Position numbers and translations under genes: made by a program
Source of the DNA: Neorhizobium galegae
GTDB taxonomy: Bacteria; Pseudomonadota; Alphaproteobacteria; Rhizobiales; Rhizobiaceae
Assembly (NCBI RefSeq): GCF_017877055.1
Contig: NZ_JAGIPG010000001.1
Location: forward strand, 1,178,001-1,242,000
Direction: 5' to 3'
Length of the DNA: 64,000 nt
Shown here: one piece after another, positions 46,110 to 54,076 of the stretch
How positions within the stretch are numbered: the stretch's first letter is position 1
Layout: each line of letters begins with the position of its first letter
Notes under the pieces: generated by a model
The model's input: only the letters and a program-made list of their open reading frames with translations
Databases searched by the model: none
What the model was told of the DNA's origin: nothing

Positions 46110-46149
46110 GAAGCGTGTTGCGATCCTTCGGATTCGCTTGCCACGCTTC
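46110..46149. promoter_or_regulatory. Dyad upstream of the LysR gene
   Basis: GAAGCGTG (46110-46117) and CACGCTTC (46142-46149), perfect 8-bp arms, 24-bp spacer, 32 bp before the LysR start. Confidence 0.4.
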
Positions 46150-46161
46150 CGTTCTTTGTTC

Positions 46162-46212
46162 GATGCATGTCTTTACCGCAAAACCGCCGCACACTTTTGC
46201 GCGCCATGCATC
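46162..46212. repeat. Rhizobial palindromic repeat (GCAAAACCGC...TTTTGC type)
   Basis: Outer arms GATGCATG/CATGCATC (46162-46169, 46205-46212) and an inner CGCAAAA/TTTTGCG stem. It shares the core AAAACCGC-n-GCAC-n-TTTTGC with the element at 49540. The right arm includes two bases of the enoyl-CoA hydratase stop codon, so it forms the mRNA 3' end of that operon. Confidence 0.6.
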
Positions 46213-46987
46213 AGCGGCCCTGCCAAACCGGCGCACGCTTTTCGCGGAAGGCAGTGACGCCTTCGACGGCGTCTTCGCTCTGCAGCGCACGGATGAGCGC
46301 GGGGGTGCGCAGGCCTTGGGCTTCGGCGGGGCTGAGATGGCCGGTGCGGTTGACGGTCTGCTTGATCGCCTTCAAGGACAGCGGGGCGCAGGCGACGATA
46401 TCGCTCACCCATCTGTCGACGGCCGCATCCAGCGCATCGAAGGGGACGGTTTCATTGACGATGCCGAAACCCTGCATTTCGGCTGCAGTGAACTGGCGGC
46501 CGGTCAGCATCACCGACATGGCGAGGTTGTACGGGATTTTACGCTGCAGCAGTACCATGCCGCCGTCGAGCGGCATGCGGCCGACGCGGGCTTCCGGCAG
46601 GCCGAATTTCGCGGTGTCGGCGGCGATCACGATATCGCAGCCGAGTACCATCTCGAAGCCGCCGCCAAGTGCGTAACCGTTGACGCGGGCGATGACCGGC
46701 ACGTCGAGCGTCTTGCGGAAGGCAATGCCGCCGAAACCGTTCACGCGGCTTTCCGCCCAGTATTCGAGGCCGGACTTGGTGGCGCCGCCCTTGAGGTCGG
46801 CGCCCGTGCAGAAGGCCTTTTGTCCGCTGCCGGTCAGCACCACGCAGGAGATATCGTCGCGGGCTTCGATCTCGGACCAGATGGCGTCGAGCTCCCTTTC
46901 GGTCGCGGCATCGACGGCATTCATGCGGTCCGGGCGGTCGAGCGTGACCCGTGCGACACGGTTCTCGACGGAAAAGCCGACGGTCAT
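46211..46987 (-). CDS. Enoyl-CoA hydratase/isomerase family protein
   Basis: A 258-residue crotonase. The oxyanion-hole block GYALGGGFEMVLGCDIVIA and the second glutamate in LPEARVGRMPLDGG match hydratases. Acts on an acyl-CoA made by the adjacent CoA-transferase. It overlaps that gene by ATGA. The precise substrate cannot be deduced. A palindromic repeat begins at its stop codon. Confidence 0.9.
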   Translation of the reverse strand: MTVGFSVENRVARVTLDRPDRMNAVDAATERELDAIWSEIEARDDISCVVLTGSGQKAFCTGADLKGGATKSGLEYWAESRVNGFGGIAFRKTLDVPVIARVNGYALGGGFEMVLGCDIVIAADTAKFGLPEARVGRMPLDGGMVLLQRKIPYNLAMSVMLTGRQFTAAEMQGFGIVNETVPFDALDAAVDRWVSDIVACAPLSLKAIKQTVNRTGHLSPAEAQGLRTPALIRALQSEDAVEGVTAFREKRAPVWQGR

Positions 46988-48141
46988 GCCGCGTCTCCGC
47001 GGCGAGACTCCAACGAGGCAAGGATCTCGTCATTGTGCTGGCCGAGGCTCGGCGGGGAGATGCGAACCGAAACCGGGGCAGCGGACATGTCGATCGGCGA
47101 ACCGATGAGGCGGATCGGGCCGGCAGCGGTTTCACCCGCTTCGAGGATCATCTTGTTGATGACGGTCTGCGGATCCTGAAGCGCTTCGGCGAGATTGCGC
47201 ACCGGTGCGCAGAGGATATCGACCTCTTCCAGGCGCTTCAGCCAGTGGGCATTGCTGTTCCTCGCAAAGTTCGCACGGAAGATCTCCTGCAGTTCCGGGC
47301 GATGCGCCATCTGGGAATCGAAATCCTTGTAGCGCGGCTGGGCGGAGAGATCCTCGATTTCGAGCGCGTTGCAGATGTCCTGCAACGGGTTCTGCTTGAA
47401 GGCGCCGACCATGACGATCGCGCCGTCGGTGGTGTCGAACACGCCGGTGAGCGGGAAGGCACCCCAGTTCAGATCCTTTTCGCGCATCATGTGCGCGGCA
47501 CCTTCCTGCATCTGCATGGCGAGCATGGAATTGTAGAGGCTGACGGCCACGTGCTGGCCTTCGCCGGTCTTTTCCCGGTGCAGGATCGCCAGCAGAATGC
47601 CTTGGACCAGATGCATGCCGGCGGAATAATCGGCGAGCGGGGTCGCATAGATCGAGGTTGGGTGGGCGCTGTCCGACTTGCGGCGCATGACGCCCGAGAG
47701 CGCCTGGGCGAGAATGTCCTGGCCGCCCTTGTGCTGGTAGGGGCCGGTGAGGCCGAACCCGGTGCCGACGGCATAGATCAGCCGCTTGTTGATCTTCTTC
47801 AGGTCCTCGTAGCCGAAGCCCATGCGCTCCATGACGCCGGGGCGGAAGTTGTTGACCACCACATCCGCGCCAGCGATCAGGGCGAGCACGGCGTCGCGGG
47901 CTTCTGTGAGCTTCAGGTCGAGCGCCAGGCTTTTCTTGTTACGGTTCAGCGAGCAGAAGACCGGGTTGTTGAGGCCATCAGGATCGGAACCGAGCGACCA
48001 GCGGGAGAGGTCGCCGATCTTGCTCTTTTCGATCTTGATGACTTCGGCACCGTAATCGGCGAGCGTCTGGGTGCAGCAGGGGCCGAGCATGACCTGCGTG
48101 AAATCGATCACGCGGATACCGTCGAGGGGTAAAGAATTCAT
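46984..48141 (-). CDS. Family III CoA-transferase (CaiB/BaiF)
   Basis: A 385-residue enzyme moving CoA between carboxylic acids. Family features: GIRVIDFTQVMLGPCCTQTLADYGAEVIKIE (cited in part: GIRVIDFTQVMLGP), LNRNKKSLALDLK, VVNNFRPGVMERMGFGY and catalytic Asp in PLADYSAGMH. It overlaps both neighbours (FAD oxidoreductase upstream, hydratase downstream), implying a short acid-to-CoA-ester catabolic pathway. Confidence 0.92.
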   Translation of the reverse strand: MNSLPLDGIRVIDFTQVMLGPCCTQTLADYGAEVIKIEKSKIGDLSRWSLGSDPDGLNNPVFCSLNRNKKSLALDLKLTEARDAVLALIAGADVVVNNFRPGVMERMGFGYEDLKKINKRLIYAVGTGFGLTGPYQHKGGQDILAQALSGVMRRKSDSAHPTSIYATPLADYSAGMHLVQGILLAILHREKTGEGQHVAVSLYNSMLAMQMQEGAAHMMREKDLNWGAFPLTGVFDTTDGAIVMVGAFKQNPLQDICNALEIEDLSAQPRYKDFDSQMAHRPELQEIFRANFARNSNAHWLKRLEEVDILCAPVRNLAEALQDPQTVINKMILEAGETAAGPIRLIGSPIDMSAAPVSVRISPPSLGQHNDEILASLESRRGDAA

Positions 48142-49496
48142 TCCGCAGCCTCCAGGAATGTTGCATTGTCGGAGGGCACGTCACCGGGATCGGCACCCTG
48201 CGCCCGCATCTGTTTCTGGATTGCCCGAACATCGGCTTTCCGAACGGTGGTTCCCGCATTGAGCGCCACGACGGCCGCGACGCCCGCCGCTTCGCCCATC
48301 GCCATGCAGGGCGGGATCTCGCGGCTCGATTTCTGCGCTTGGGGTGTCGCCGAGTAGTGACGTCCGGCGACGATCAGCTGATCCACCTCGCGCGGCAGCA
48401 TCGACCGGTAGGGCGTGTAATAGTCGCGACCGCGGCAGACGGTGTCGGAGAAGTGGATGCGGTTCATCACGTCGTCCTTGGTGACGACGTATTCGCCTTC
48501 CAGCAGCCGCGTCTGGCGTACGCCGGTCTGCGGCGCGAAATCGACGACGTAGGCCTTTTCGAAACCGGGCATCTTTTCGCGAGTGAAATCGAGCAGGCGG
48601 GCGATGCGGGCGCGGCCTTCCAGCTCCGCCTTGGTCAGGTCCTCGGTCTTGAGGCCGGAGAGGTTCGGCATATGCGGGCAGTTGAGCCAGACAACGCCCG
48701 GCAGCGGCGTCTTCAGCCACCAGAAGGACCAGCAGCCGCCGATCAGGCGTTTGGCCTCATGGTCGATCTTCTTGAAGGCTTCCGGTTCCTCGAACTCGAA
48801 ATGCTCGGCGGCTTCCGTATCGACCCCGCCCCAGCGGGAGACGGTGGTCAGGATGAAGTTCGATTCCACGTGCGAAGCGCCGGCCGAGGCCGCGACGTCG
48901 AGGTCGCCGGTGGTGTCGATGACGACGTCGCCGAGGATCGCTTCCATGCCGGACTTGGTCTGGCAGATGACACCCTTGATGGTCTTGCCCTCCATGATCG
49001 CGGAGGAGAACCAGCTATGGGTCCGGAGTTTTACGCCAGCTTCGGTCAGCACGTCGTAGGAGGCGCGTTTGAAGCCGTCCGGATCGAAGGCGGCGGAAAA
49101 GCAGATCGGGTGCGGCATCGACTGGGTGTGGAAATCGAACAGGCCCCAGCGGGCCCAGCGCCGCCAGGCTTCCGGTGTTTCGCGGATGTCGAGTTCGCGG
49201 TCGCGGCCGGTCGGGGTGACGCAGAGGTCCCATTTCTTCATGCGCTCGATCATCTCCATGCAGATGCCCTGCACGGTGATTTCGAGCTGATTGATCATGT
49301 CGTCGAGCACCAGCACCATGCCGCCGGCGGCAAGCCCGCCGACATAGGGGTAACGTTCGAGAAGGGTCACCTTGGCGCCGTTGCGGGCTGCGGAAACGGC
49401 CGCGGAAATGCCCGCCGGTCCCCCGCCGACCACGACCACATCGGAACGGTCTACCACTGCGACGTTGCGCGCCGCCTGAAGGATTGTCTGTTGCAT
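48138..49496 (-). CDS. FAD-dependent oxidoreductase
   Basis: A 452-residue flavoprotein of the FAD_oxidored (PF12831-like) type. FAD loop VVVVGGGPAGISAAV (residues about 20-34), ERYPYVGGLAAGGM, VIDTTGDLDVAASAGA and the C-terminal IVAGRHYSATPQAQKSSREIPPCMAMGEAAG (cited in parts: GRHYSATPQAQ, CMAMGEAAG). It overlaps the CoA-transferase gene by ATGA. It probably oxidises the imported substrate before CoA activation; identity unknown. Confidence 0.85.
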   Translation of the reverse strand: MQQTILQAARNVAVVDRSDVVVVGGGPAGISAAVSAARNGAKVTLLERYPYVGGLAAGGMVLVLDDMINQLEITVQGICMEMIERMKKWDLCVTPTGRDRELDIRETPEAWRRWARWGLFDFHTQSMPHPICFSAAFDPDGFKRASYDVLTEAGVKLRTHSWFSSAIMEGKTIKGVICQTKSGMEAILGDVVIDTTGDLDVAASAGASHVESNFILTTVSRWGGVDTEAAEHFEFEEPEAFKKIDHEAKRLIGGCWSFWWLKTPLPGVVWLNCPHMPNLSGLKTEDLTKAELEGRARIARLLDFTREKMPGFEKAYVVDFAPQTGVRQTRLLEGEYVVTKDDVMNRIHFSDTVCRGRDYYTPYRSMLPREVDQLIVAGRHYSATPQAQKSSREIPPCMAMGEAAGVAAVVALNAGTTVRKADVRAIQKQMRAQGADPGDVPSDNATFLEAAE

Positions 49497-49539
49497 TGGT
49501 TCAAACTCCCAAAGAACCGGGTCTGATAACGTCGTCGGG

Positions 49540-49620
49540 CTAGAGCGTTCCGCTCTACCTCTTTGTTTTCACGCAATTCAGCCGCAAAACCGCTGTGCAC
49601 TTTTGCTGGAATTGCTCTAG
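49540..49620. repeat. Rhizobial mosaic palindromic repeat (CTAGAGC ... GCTCTAG)
   Basis: It starts CTAGAGCG-TT-CCGCTCTA and ends GGAATTGCTCTAG, with an inner GCAAAA...TTTTGC pair and the segment CTTTGTTTTCACGCAATT seen widely between rhizobial genes. Its end supplies the TAG stop codon (49617-49619) of the ABC permease gene, so the element marks the boundary between the transporter and enzyme genes. Confidence 0.7.
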
Positions 49621-50456
49621 TGCGAGCCGGCCGGCTTCCAGCGGATCATCCGGGCTTCGATCACCGAGACGATGAAGAAGAGGGCGACGGCGAGGGCGGC
49701 GGCGATCACGACGGTTGCATAGAGCAGGGGCGAGCGGAAATTGTAGGTCGCCTCGATGATGAGAGCGCCGAGGCCGAAGCTCGAACCGATCCACTCGGCG
49801 ACGATGGCACCCATGACACTGCTGGTCGCAGCGATCTTCAAAGCCGCGAACAGGAACGGCATCGAACTCGGCAACCGCACCTTCCAGAGGATTTCCGTGT
49901 TGCTGGCGGACAGGACCCGCATCAGGTCGAGCATGGCGGGGCTTGCGGATTTCAGGCCCTGGACCATGTTGACCAGCGTCGGAAAGAAGCAGATCAGCCC
50001 GGCGATGATAATCTTGGGCGCTAGCCCGTTGCCGAAGATCAGCACCAGGATCGGGGCGAGCGCGATGATCGGGATCGCCTTGATGAAGACCGCAATCGGG
50101 TAGAAGGCTTTTTCCGCAGTCGAGCTGTGGACGAACCAGATTGCCAGAAGAATGGCGACGAGATTGCCGAAGACGAAGCCGAGGAACGCCTCGAGGATCG
50201 TGGGCAGCACGTTGGTCCAGAGGATCTTGGCGTTGTCGTGGAAGGCATAGGCGACATCGACCGGGCTTGGGGCCATGAAGGTCGGTATCTTGAAGAACCA
50301 GACGACAAACTGCCAGAGGACCACGAGCCCGACGGCGGCTCCGATCGCGGGCATATGTTTGACGAGCACGCCGGCCGTTGAATCGAGAAACGCGATCTTG
50401 CGATCGGGGGCGCCGCCGCTCTTGGTGGTGGAGGAAACGATGTGGCTCACAGGCAT
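49617..50456 (-). CDS. ABC permease of the Tau/Ssu/nitrate type
   Basis: A 279-residue permease with about six helices; [20 protein letters not shown] and the EAA-like loop [21 protein letters not shown] (cited in part) are typical of SsuC/TauC relatives. It overlaps the ATPase gene by 10 bases. With the ATPase and binding protein it forms an importer presumed to supply the adjacent FAD oxidoreductase pathway. Confidence 0.9.
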   Translation of the reverse strand: MPVSHIVSSTTKSGGAPDRKIAFLDSTAGVLVKHMPAIGAAVGLVVLWQFVVWFFKIPTFMAPSPVDVAYAFHDNAKILWTNVLPTILEAFLGFVFGNLVAILLAIWFVHSSTAEKAFYPIAVFIKAIPIIALAPILVLIFGNGLAPKIIIAGLICFFPTLVNMVQGLKSASPAMLDLMRVLSASNTEILWKVRLPSSMPFLFAALKIAATSSVMGAIVAEWIGSSFGLGALIIEATYNFRSPLLYATVVIAAALAVALFFIVSVIEARMIRWKPAGSH

Positions 50457-51271
50457 TCCTCCAGAAGGCGGCGCAGATGCGCGGTGACGCCGATGAATTC
50501 CACCGTGTCGCGCACGGCGAGCGAACGCGGGAAGGGCAGGTCGACCTTCATGAACTCCTTGACGCGGCCCGGATGGGCCTGGAGCATCAGCACGTTCTGG
50601 CCGAGGAAGGCCGCTTCCGGGATGGAATGGGTAACGAACAGGATCGTCGTTCCGGTCTCCTGCCAGACGCGCAGCAGTTCCTCGTTCAGCCGGTCACGGG
50701 TGATCTCGTCGAGTGCCCCGAAGGGCTCGTCCATCAGCAAGATGCGCGGCCGCGTGATCAGCGCGCGGGCGATTGCCACGCGCTGGCGCATGCCGCCCGA
50801 GAGCTCGTGAGGGAGCGCATTTTCGCGCCCCTTCAGCCCAACCATGGCCAGCAGTTCATGCGGATCCGCATTGTTGCCGTTCTGGGCATGCTTTCCGACT
50901 TCCAGCGGCAGTCGGACATTGTCGAGTACGTTCCGCCAGGGGAGCAAAGTCGCATCCTGGAAGACGAAGGCGAAGTCGCGGCTCTCGCGAGCCTCCTGCG
51001 GGCTCCGGCCAAAGACGGAAATCGAACCGTCGCTGATGTGGACGAGATCCGCCACACATCTCAGCAGGGTCGATTTTCCGCAGCCGGACGGGCCGAGCAT
51101 GGTGACGAAGGCGCCTTCCGGTATGTCCACGGAAACATCGGAAAGGGCCGTGAATTCGTTGTTCCTGTCACCGAACCGGACTGAGAGGTTTTGGATCGAA
51201 ACCGCCGTGGCCGCCGGTTCTGCCTGGGGAACGCTCGGCATCAACTTCGCCGCTCCTGACATGGCCATCAC
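50447..51271 (-). CDS. ABC ATPase of the Tau/Ssu/nitrate type
   Basis: A 274-residue ATPase: Walker [11 protein letters not shown]-loop [13 protein letters not shown], signature LSGGMRQR, Walker B ILLMDEP and H-loop VTHSIPEA. The LLPWR segment is characteristic of SsuB/TauB/NrtD ATPases. An N-terminal extension of about 25 residues precedes the domain; ATG 51262 is an alternative start. It overlaps the binding-protein gene by ATGA. Confidence 0.93.
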   Translation of the reverse strand: MMAMSGAAKLMPSVPQAEPAATAVSIQNLSVRFGDRNNEFTALSDVSVDIPEGAFVTMLGPSGCGKSTLLRCVADLVHISDGSISVFGRSPQEARESRDFAFVFQDATLLPWRNVLDNVRLPLEVGKHAQNGNNADPHELLAMVGLKGRENALPHELSGGMRQRVAIARALITRPRILLMDEPFGALDEITRDRLNEELLRVWQETGTTILFVTHSIPEAAFLGQNVLMLQAHPGRVKEFMKVDLPFPRSLAVRDTVEFIGVTAHLRRLLEECL

Positions 51272-52302
51272 CCCACCTGTTTGCGGATGTCGCTGGTGGC
51301 TTCAAGGATGGAGAAGTTCGCGACGTCGTCGACCGTCGGAACGGTACCCTTGAACTGCTTGAGATCGGCATAGGCCTTGATTTGCGCCGCCCAGTTCTCA
51401 CGCGACATGGTACCCCAGCCGGATGCCTTGGTGGTGGCGCCGAACGAGAAGTCGACGCAGGGTCCGACGGCTTTCATTTCACTGGCCTTGTCGAGGATCG
51501 GGTAGGCCTCACAGAGCATCTCGACCGCTTCCTTCTGATTGCTGCGAACGTAACCCCAGCCTTTCGCGGCAGCACGGGTAAAGCGTTCCAGAACATCGGA
51601 ATGCTTGGCGATCTGGTCGTCGGTCGTGTAGTAGACGTTGGCGTAGAGCTGCAGGCCGCTGTCCCAGAGCATCATATCGACTCGGTTGTCGCCGAGCACG
51701 TCGAGTGCGTTGACGTTGGTAAGCCAGCCGGTGACCGCATCTGCCTGGCCGGTGATCAACTGGTTCATGTCCGAGCCCATGTTGACCATCTTCACCTGGT
51801 CCTCGGCGATGCCGTTCTGGGCGAGAAGCGCGCGCAGCAGGATGAAGGCGGTCGGCTGGGTGGCAATCGTCTTGCCGATCATATCCTTCGGGGTCTTGAT
51901 CGCCTTGTTCTTCAGCGAGAAGTAGGTGAAGGGGTGTTTCTGGTAGCCGGACAGGAAGGCCTTGACCGGCAGGCCAGCCGAACGCGCCAGCATCACGGAC
52001 GGGCTGGACGAAATCTGGCCGGTTGCGGACTGGCCGGACGCGACGCCGGCGACGCCATCGACGCTCGGTCCGCCGGGGACGATTTCAAGCTCGATGCCCT
52101 GTTCCTGGAAGAAACCCTTCTTCATGGCGGCGACTTCGCCGAGCACGCCGTTCGAGACAAGCCAACCGAGCTGCATGCGCACTTTGGCCACATCCTTGGC
52201 GTTGCCGGCCCGGATGCCGAGGAAGCTGGAAGTGGCGGCAAGGCCGCCCAAGGCCGCGGCATTGGAGATGAAGCGGCGGCGATTCAGTGTGAAATGAGAC
52301 AT
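51268..52302 (-). CDS. Periplasmic binding protein of the SsuA/TauA/NMT1 class
   Basis: A 344-residue exported protein with a twin-arginine signal ([18 protein letters not shown]). Mature part: [47 protein letters not shown], typical of NMT1/SsuA-like ligands (sulfonates, pyrimidines, aromatic acids). ATG 52302 with AGGGGAACGCT upstream is chosen over a longer frame to 52389. First gene of the transporter operon. No TPP riboswitch precedes it, so it is not assigned to thiamine. Confidence 0.87.
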   Translation of the reverse strand: MSHFTLNRRRFISNAAALGGLAATSSFLGIRAGNAKDVAKVRMQLGWLVSNGVLGEVAAMKKGFFQEQGIELEIVPGGPSVDGVAGVASGQSATGQISSSPSVMLARSAGLPVKAFLSGYQKHPFTYFSLKNKAIKTPKDMIGKTIATQPTAFILLRALLAQNGIAEDQVKMVNMGSDMNQLITGQADAVTGWLTNVNALDVLGDNRVDMMLWDSGLQLYANVYYTTDDQIAKHSDVLERFTRAAAKGWGYVRSNQKEAVEMLCEAYPILDKASEMKAVGPCVDFSFGATTKASGWGTMSRENWAAQIKAYADLKQFKGTVPTVDDVANFSILEATSDIRKQVG

Positions 52303-52646
52303 AGCGTTCCCCTGTTGGCCTTTTGGCCTGATACATTTTCGCTTGACTTGGCCGGTCTCAGCTGCCGGATTAAGAAGAGGATGGCGCAATGTTGCGTTCT
52401 AATAAAGAACAATAATTCGCATATTTCGTTGCCGAAAAGGCAACGCCAATGTGTCACCGACTTCCGTTGAAGGCACCACAGCCTCGATCGCGATACCGGA
52501 AAACGCCGCGGGGGCCGGCGTTCATGGTAGACGATTTATTTATTTATCCACTCAAGATAGAAAATGCTTGAAGGGTACTCGGCAACCTATCGATGATAGG
52601 ATACAAATAACACCTATGTATCCTAGCCCGGAGAGATGGTCCTGCA
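52303..52646. other. Divergent promoter region between the ABC operon and the XRE gene
   Basis: Non-coding and AT-rich relative to its surroundings. It contains a perfect hairpin CGTTGCC-GAAAA-GGCAACG (52427-52445) and the XRE-proximal dyad listed separately. Promoters for both genes must lie here. Confidence 0.5.
52597..52625. promoter_or_regulatory. TAGGATACA dyad before the XRE regulator gene
   Basis: TAGGATACA (52597-52605) and TGTATCCTA (52617-52625), perfect 9-bp arms with an 11-bp spacer, ending 21 bp before the GTG start. The position fits autorepression by the XRE protein. Confidence 0.5.
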
Positions 52647-53075
52647 GTGAGCAAAGCACCGAATGCCGCCGACAGAGAGGTTGGAAAGCGGATCCGCCTC
52701 TACAGGCGAGAGAAAAAACTTACGCAGCCGCAACTTGCCCACCATGTGGGCATCACGTCTCAGCAGCTTCAGAAGTATGAAAACGGCATCAACCGGATTG
52801 CTGTCGGCAAGCTTGTGGAGATTGCGACCGCGCTGAGGGTCGAGATGGTGGCGTTCTTCGACCGCATCCCGACAGTCGAGCCGTCGAACGACAATCAGCG
52901 CGAAGACCCGCAATTCGATTTCACGCATGAAGCACTGCTGATGAGCACGGCATTCATGAGCATTTCGAACCCGATTCTTCGCAGACGCATCCTTGAACTG
53001 GTTCAGGCGGTTGCCGCAAAAGAATTCGAGGCGGAAGCGTTTTTCGCCGAGATCGAAAGACAGCCGGCCCAGTGA
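52647..53075 (+). CDS. XRE-family helix-turn-helix regulator
   Basis: A 142-residue protein: HTH_XRE domain in residues 12-66 (IRLYRREKKLTQPQLAHHVG, SQQLQKYENGINRI) and a helical C-terminal domain. It resembles rhizobial PraR/SinR-like repressors of about 140 residues. GTG 52647 is the start, with GGAGAGA about 15 bases upstream. Convergent with the TfuA-cluster 82-residue gene; whether it regulates that cluster is unknown. Confidence 0.88.
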   Translation: MSKAPNAADREVGKRIRLYRREKKLTQPQLAHHVGITSQQLQKYENGINRIAVGKLVEIATALRVEMVAFFDRIPTVEPSNDNQREDPQFDFTHEALLMSTAFMSISNPILRRRILELVQAVAAKEFEAEAFFAEIERQPAQ

Positions 53076-53090
53076 TCGGTCCCTGACGGT

Positions 53091-53339
53091 TTACGTCCTG
53101 GGACCATCCTCATCGAGGGCCAGCTTCGTTTTGCTGCGGAATATCGCATTCAGCTTCACGCTCCTCTCGTTTTCGGGATTGACGCCTTCCCAATCGAGCG
53201 AGAGTTGAAGAAGTGCCATGTTCGTCAGATGGACGACCGTGGAGAGCTGAAGCGATTCCGCTTCCTTGTTGACCGCAGAAAGCATGCGGAACAGGCGGGC
53301 GTATTCGTCGCTGGCGACGTCATTTGCAAGATCAATCAT
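53091..53339 (-). CDS. 82-residue protein of unknown function in the YcaO-TfuA operon
   Basis: Starts at ATG 53339, which overlaps the tfuA stop as ATGA; a longer frame to 53411 lies inside tfuA. The product is acidic and helical (SDEYARLFRMLSAVNKEAES, HLTNMALLQLSLDWEG), with no cysteine, signal peptide or membrane segment. No family is recognised. Strict translational coupling suggests it is an accessory protein of the modification complex, such as a leader-binding or immunity factor, but this is inference. Confidence 0.7.
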   Translation of the reverse strand: MIDLANDVASDEYARLFRMLSAVNKEAESLQLSTVVHLTNMALLQLSLDWEGVNPENERSVKLNAIFRSKTKLALDEDGPRT

Positions 53340-54076
53340 TTCATGGATCCTTGCGCCGAGTCGACCTCGTCGCGCAGTTTTTCCCAATGGGCGGTCTGTG
53401 CGAACGTCCATTTGGAGTGTTTGTTGGAACTGCTGATGCCGTTTAGCCAGACGAGGACGGCTCTCGCATCCTCACGCTTCAATTCCACCTGATGGCGTTT
53501 GATGTCGTGAAGGATCACTGCACTGCGCTGGGGATCGCTGAATTCGCATCGTTCGAGAATGGCCTGATAGGTCCGCTCGGTGTAGTGCATGAAATTGGCG
53601 GCGAGGAAAAATCTCTCCCGCTCGGCAGCCGAGATGAGCCCCATCCGCCCAAGCTTGCGGATTGTCGCCTCGTAATCGACGCGCGGCACCGAGAGAGGCA
53701 TCCAGCCGAGTTCCTCGGGACCATGGATCAGTGCGACGGCTTCGTCGTCGATCAAGCGGCCGGCGGCATAGTCCGAATATATCCTGCCGATGCCGACCAT
53801 TCCGAATGCCTCGCATTCGGCAGCGCGCAACGCTCCCATGCTCGAGCCGCCGCCGACGGAGACATCGCAGCTCAGCGCATAAAGAATCTCCTTGTGCCAC
53901 ACGGAGGCGGACTCGCCGAAATAGCCGTCGATCAGCGCGATCGCCTTGGCGCCGTCTTCGACCGCCTTCAGAATATCGCCACGCGCGGCAGGCCCGCGGA
54001 AGGTCAGCGAGGGAAATCGTTGCTTCATCTGGTGGGTCGAAGACCCGAGACTCGGTCCGACAAAAACGACTTTCAA
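53336..54076 (-). CDS. tfuA: TfuA-like protein
   Basis: A 246-residue protein with the TfuA core: FVGPSLGSS at the N terminus, IALIDGYFGESASVWHKEILYAL (about residues 46-68), GGGSSMGALRAAECEAFGM (77-93) and IYSDYAAGRLIDDEAVALIHGP. TfuA was first seen in trifolitoxin production in Rhizobium leguminosarum. In methanogens TfuA works with YcaO to thioamidate methyl-CoM reductase, delivering sulfur. Its overlap with ycaO (54073-54076) and with the next small gene supports a modification complex. Confidence 0.93.
   Translation of the reverse strand: MKVVFVGPSLGSSTHQMKQRFPSLTFRGPAARGDILKAVEDGAKAIALIDGYFGESASVWHKEILYALSCDVSVGGGSSMGALRAAECEAFGMVGIGRIYSDYAAGRLIDDEAVALIHGPEELGWMPLSVPRVDYEATIRKLGRMGLISAAERERFFLAANFMHYTERTYQAILERCEFSDPQRSAVILHDIKRHQVELKREDARAVLVWLNGISSSNKHSKWTFAQTAHWEKLRDEVDSAQGSMK

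Noticed and set aside
51268-52302. Assignment of the NMT1/SsuA-class binding protein to thiamine precursor uptake
   Set aside because: No TPP riboswitch precedes it and its operon partners are catabolic enzymes; the thiamine system is at 33.5-35.5 kb.
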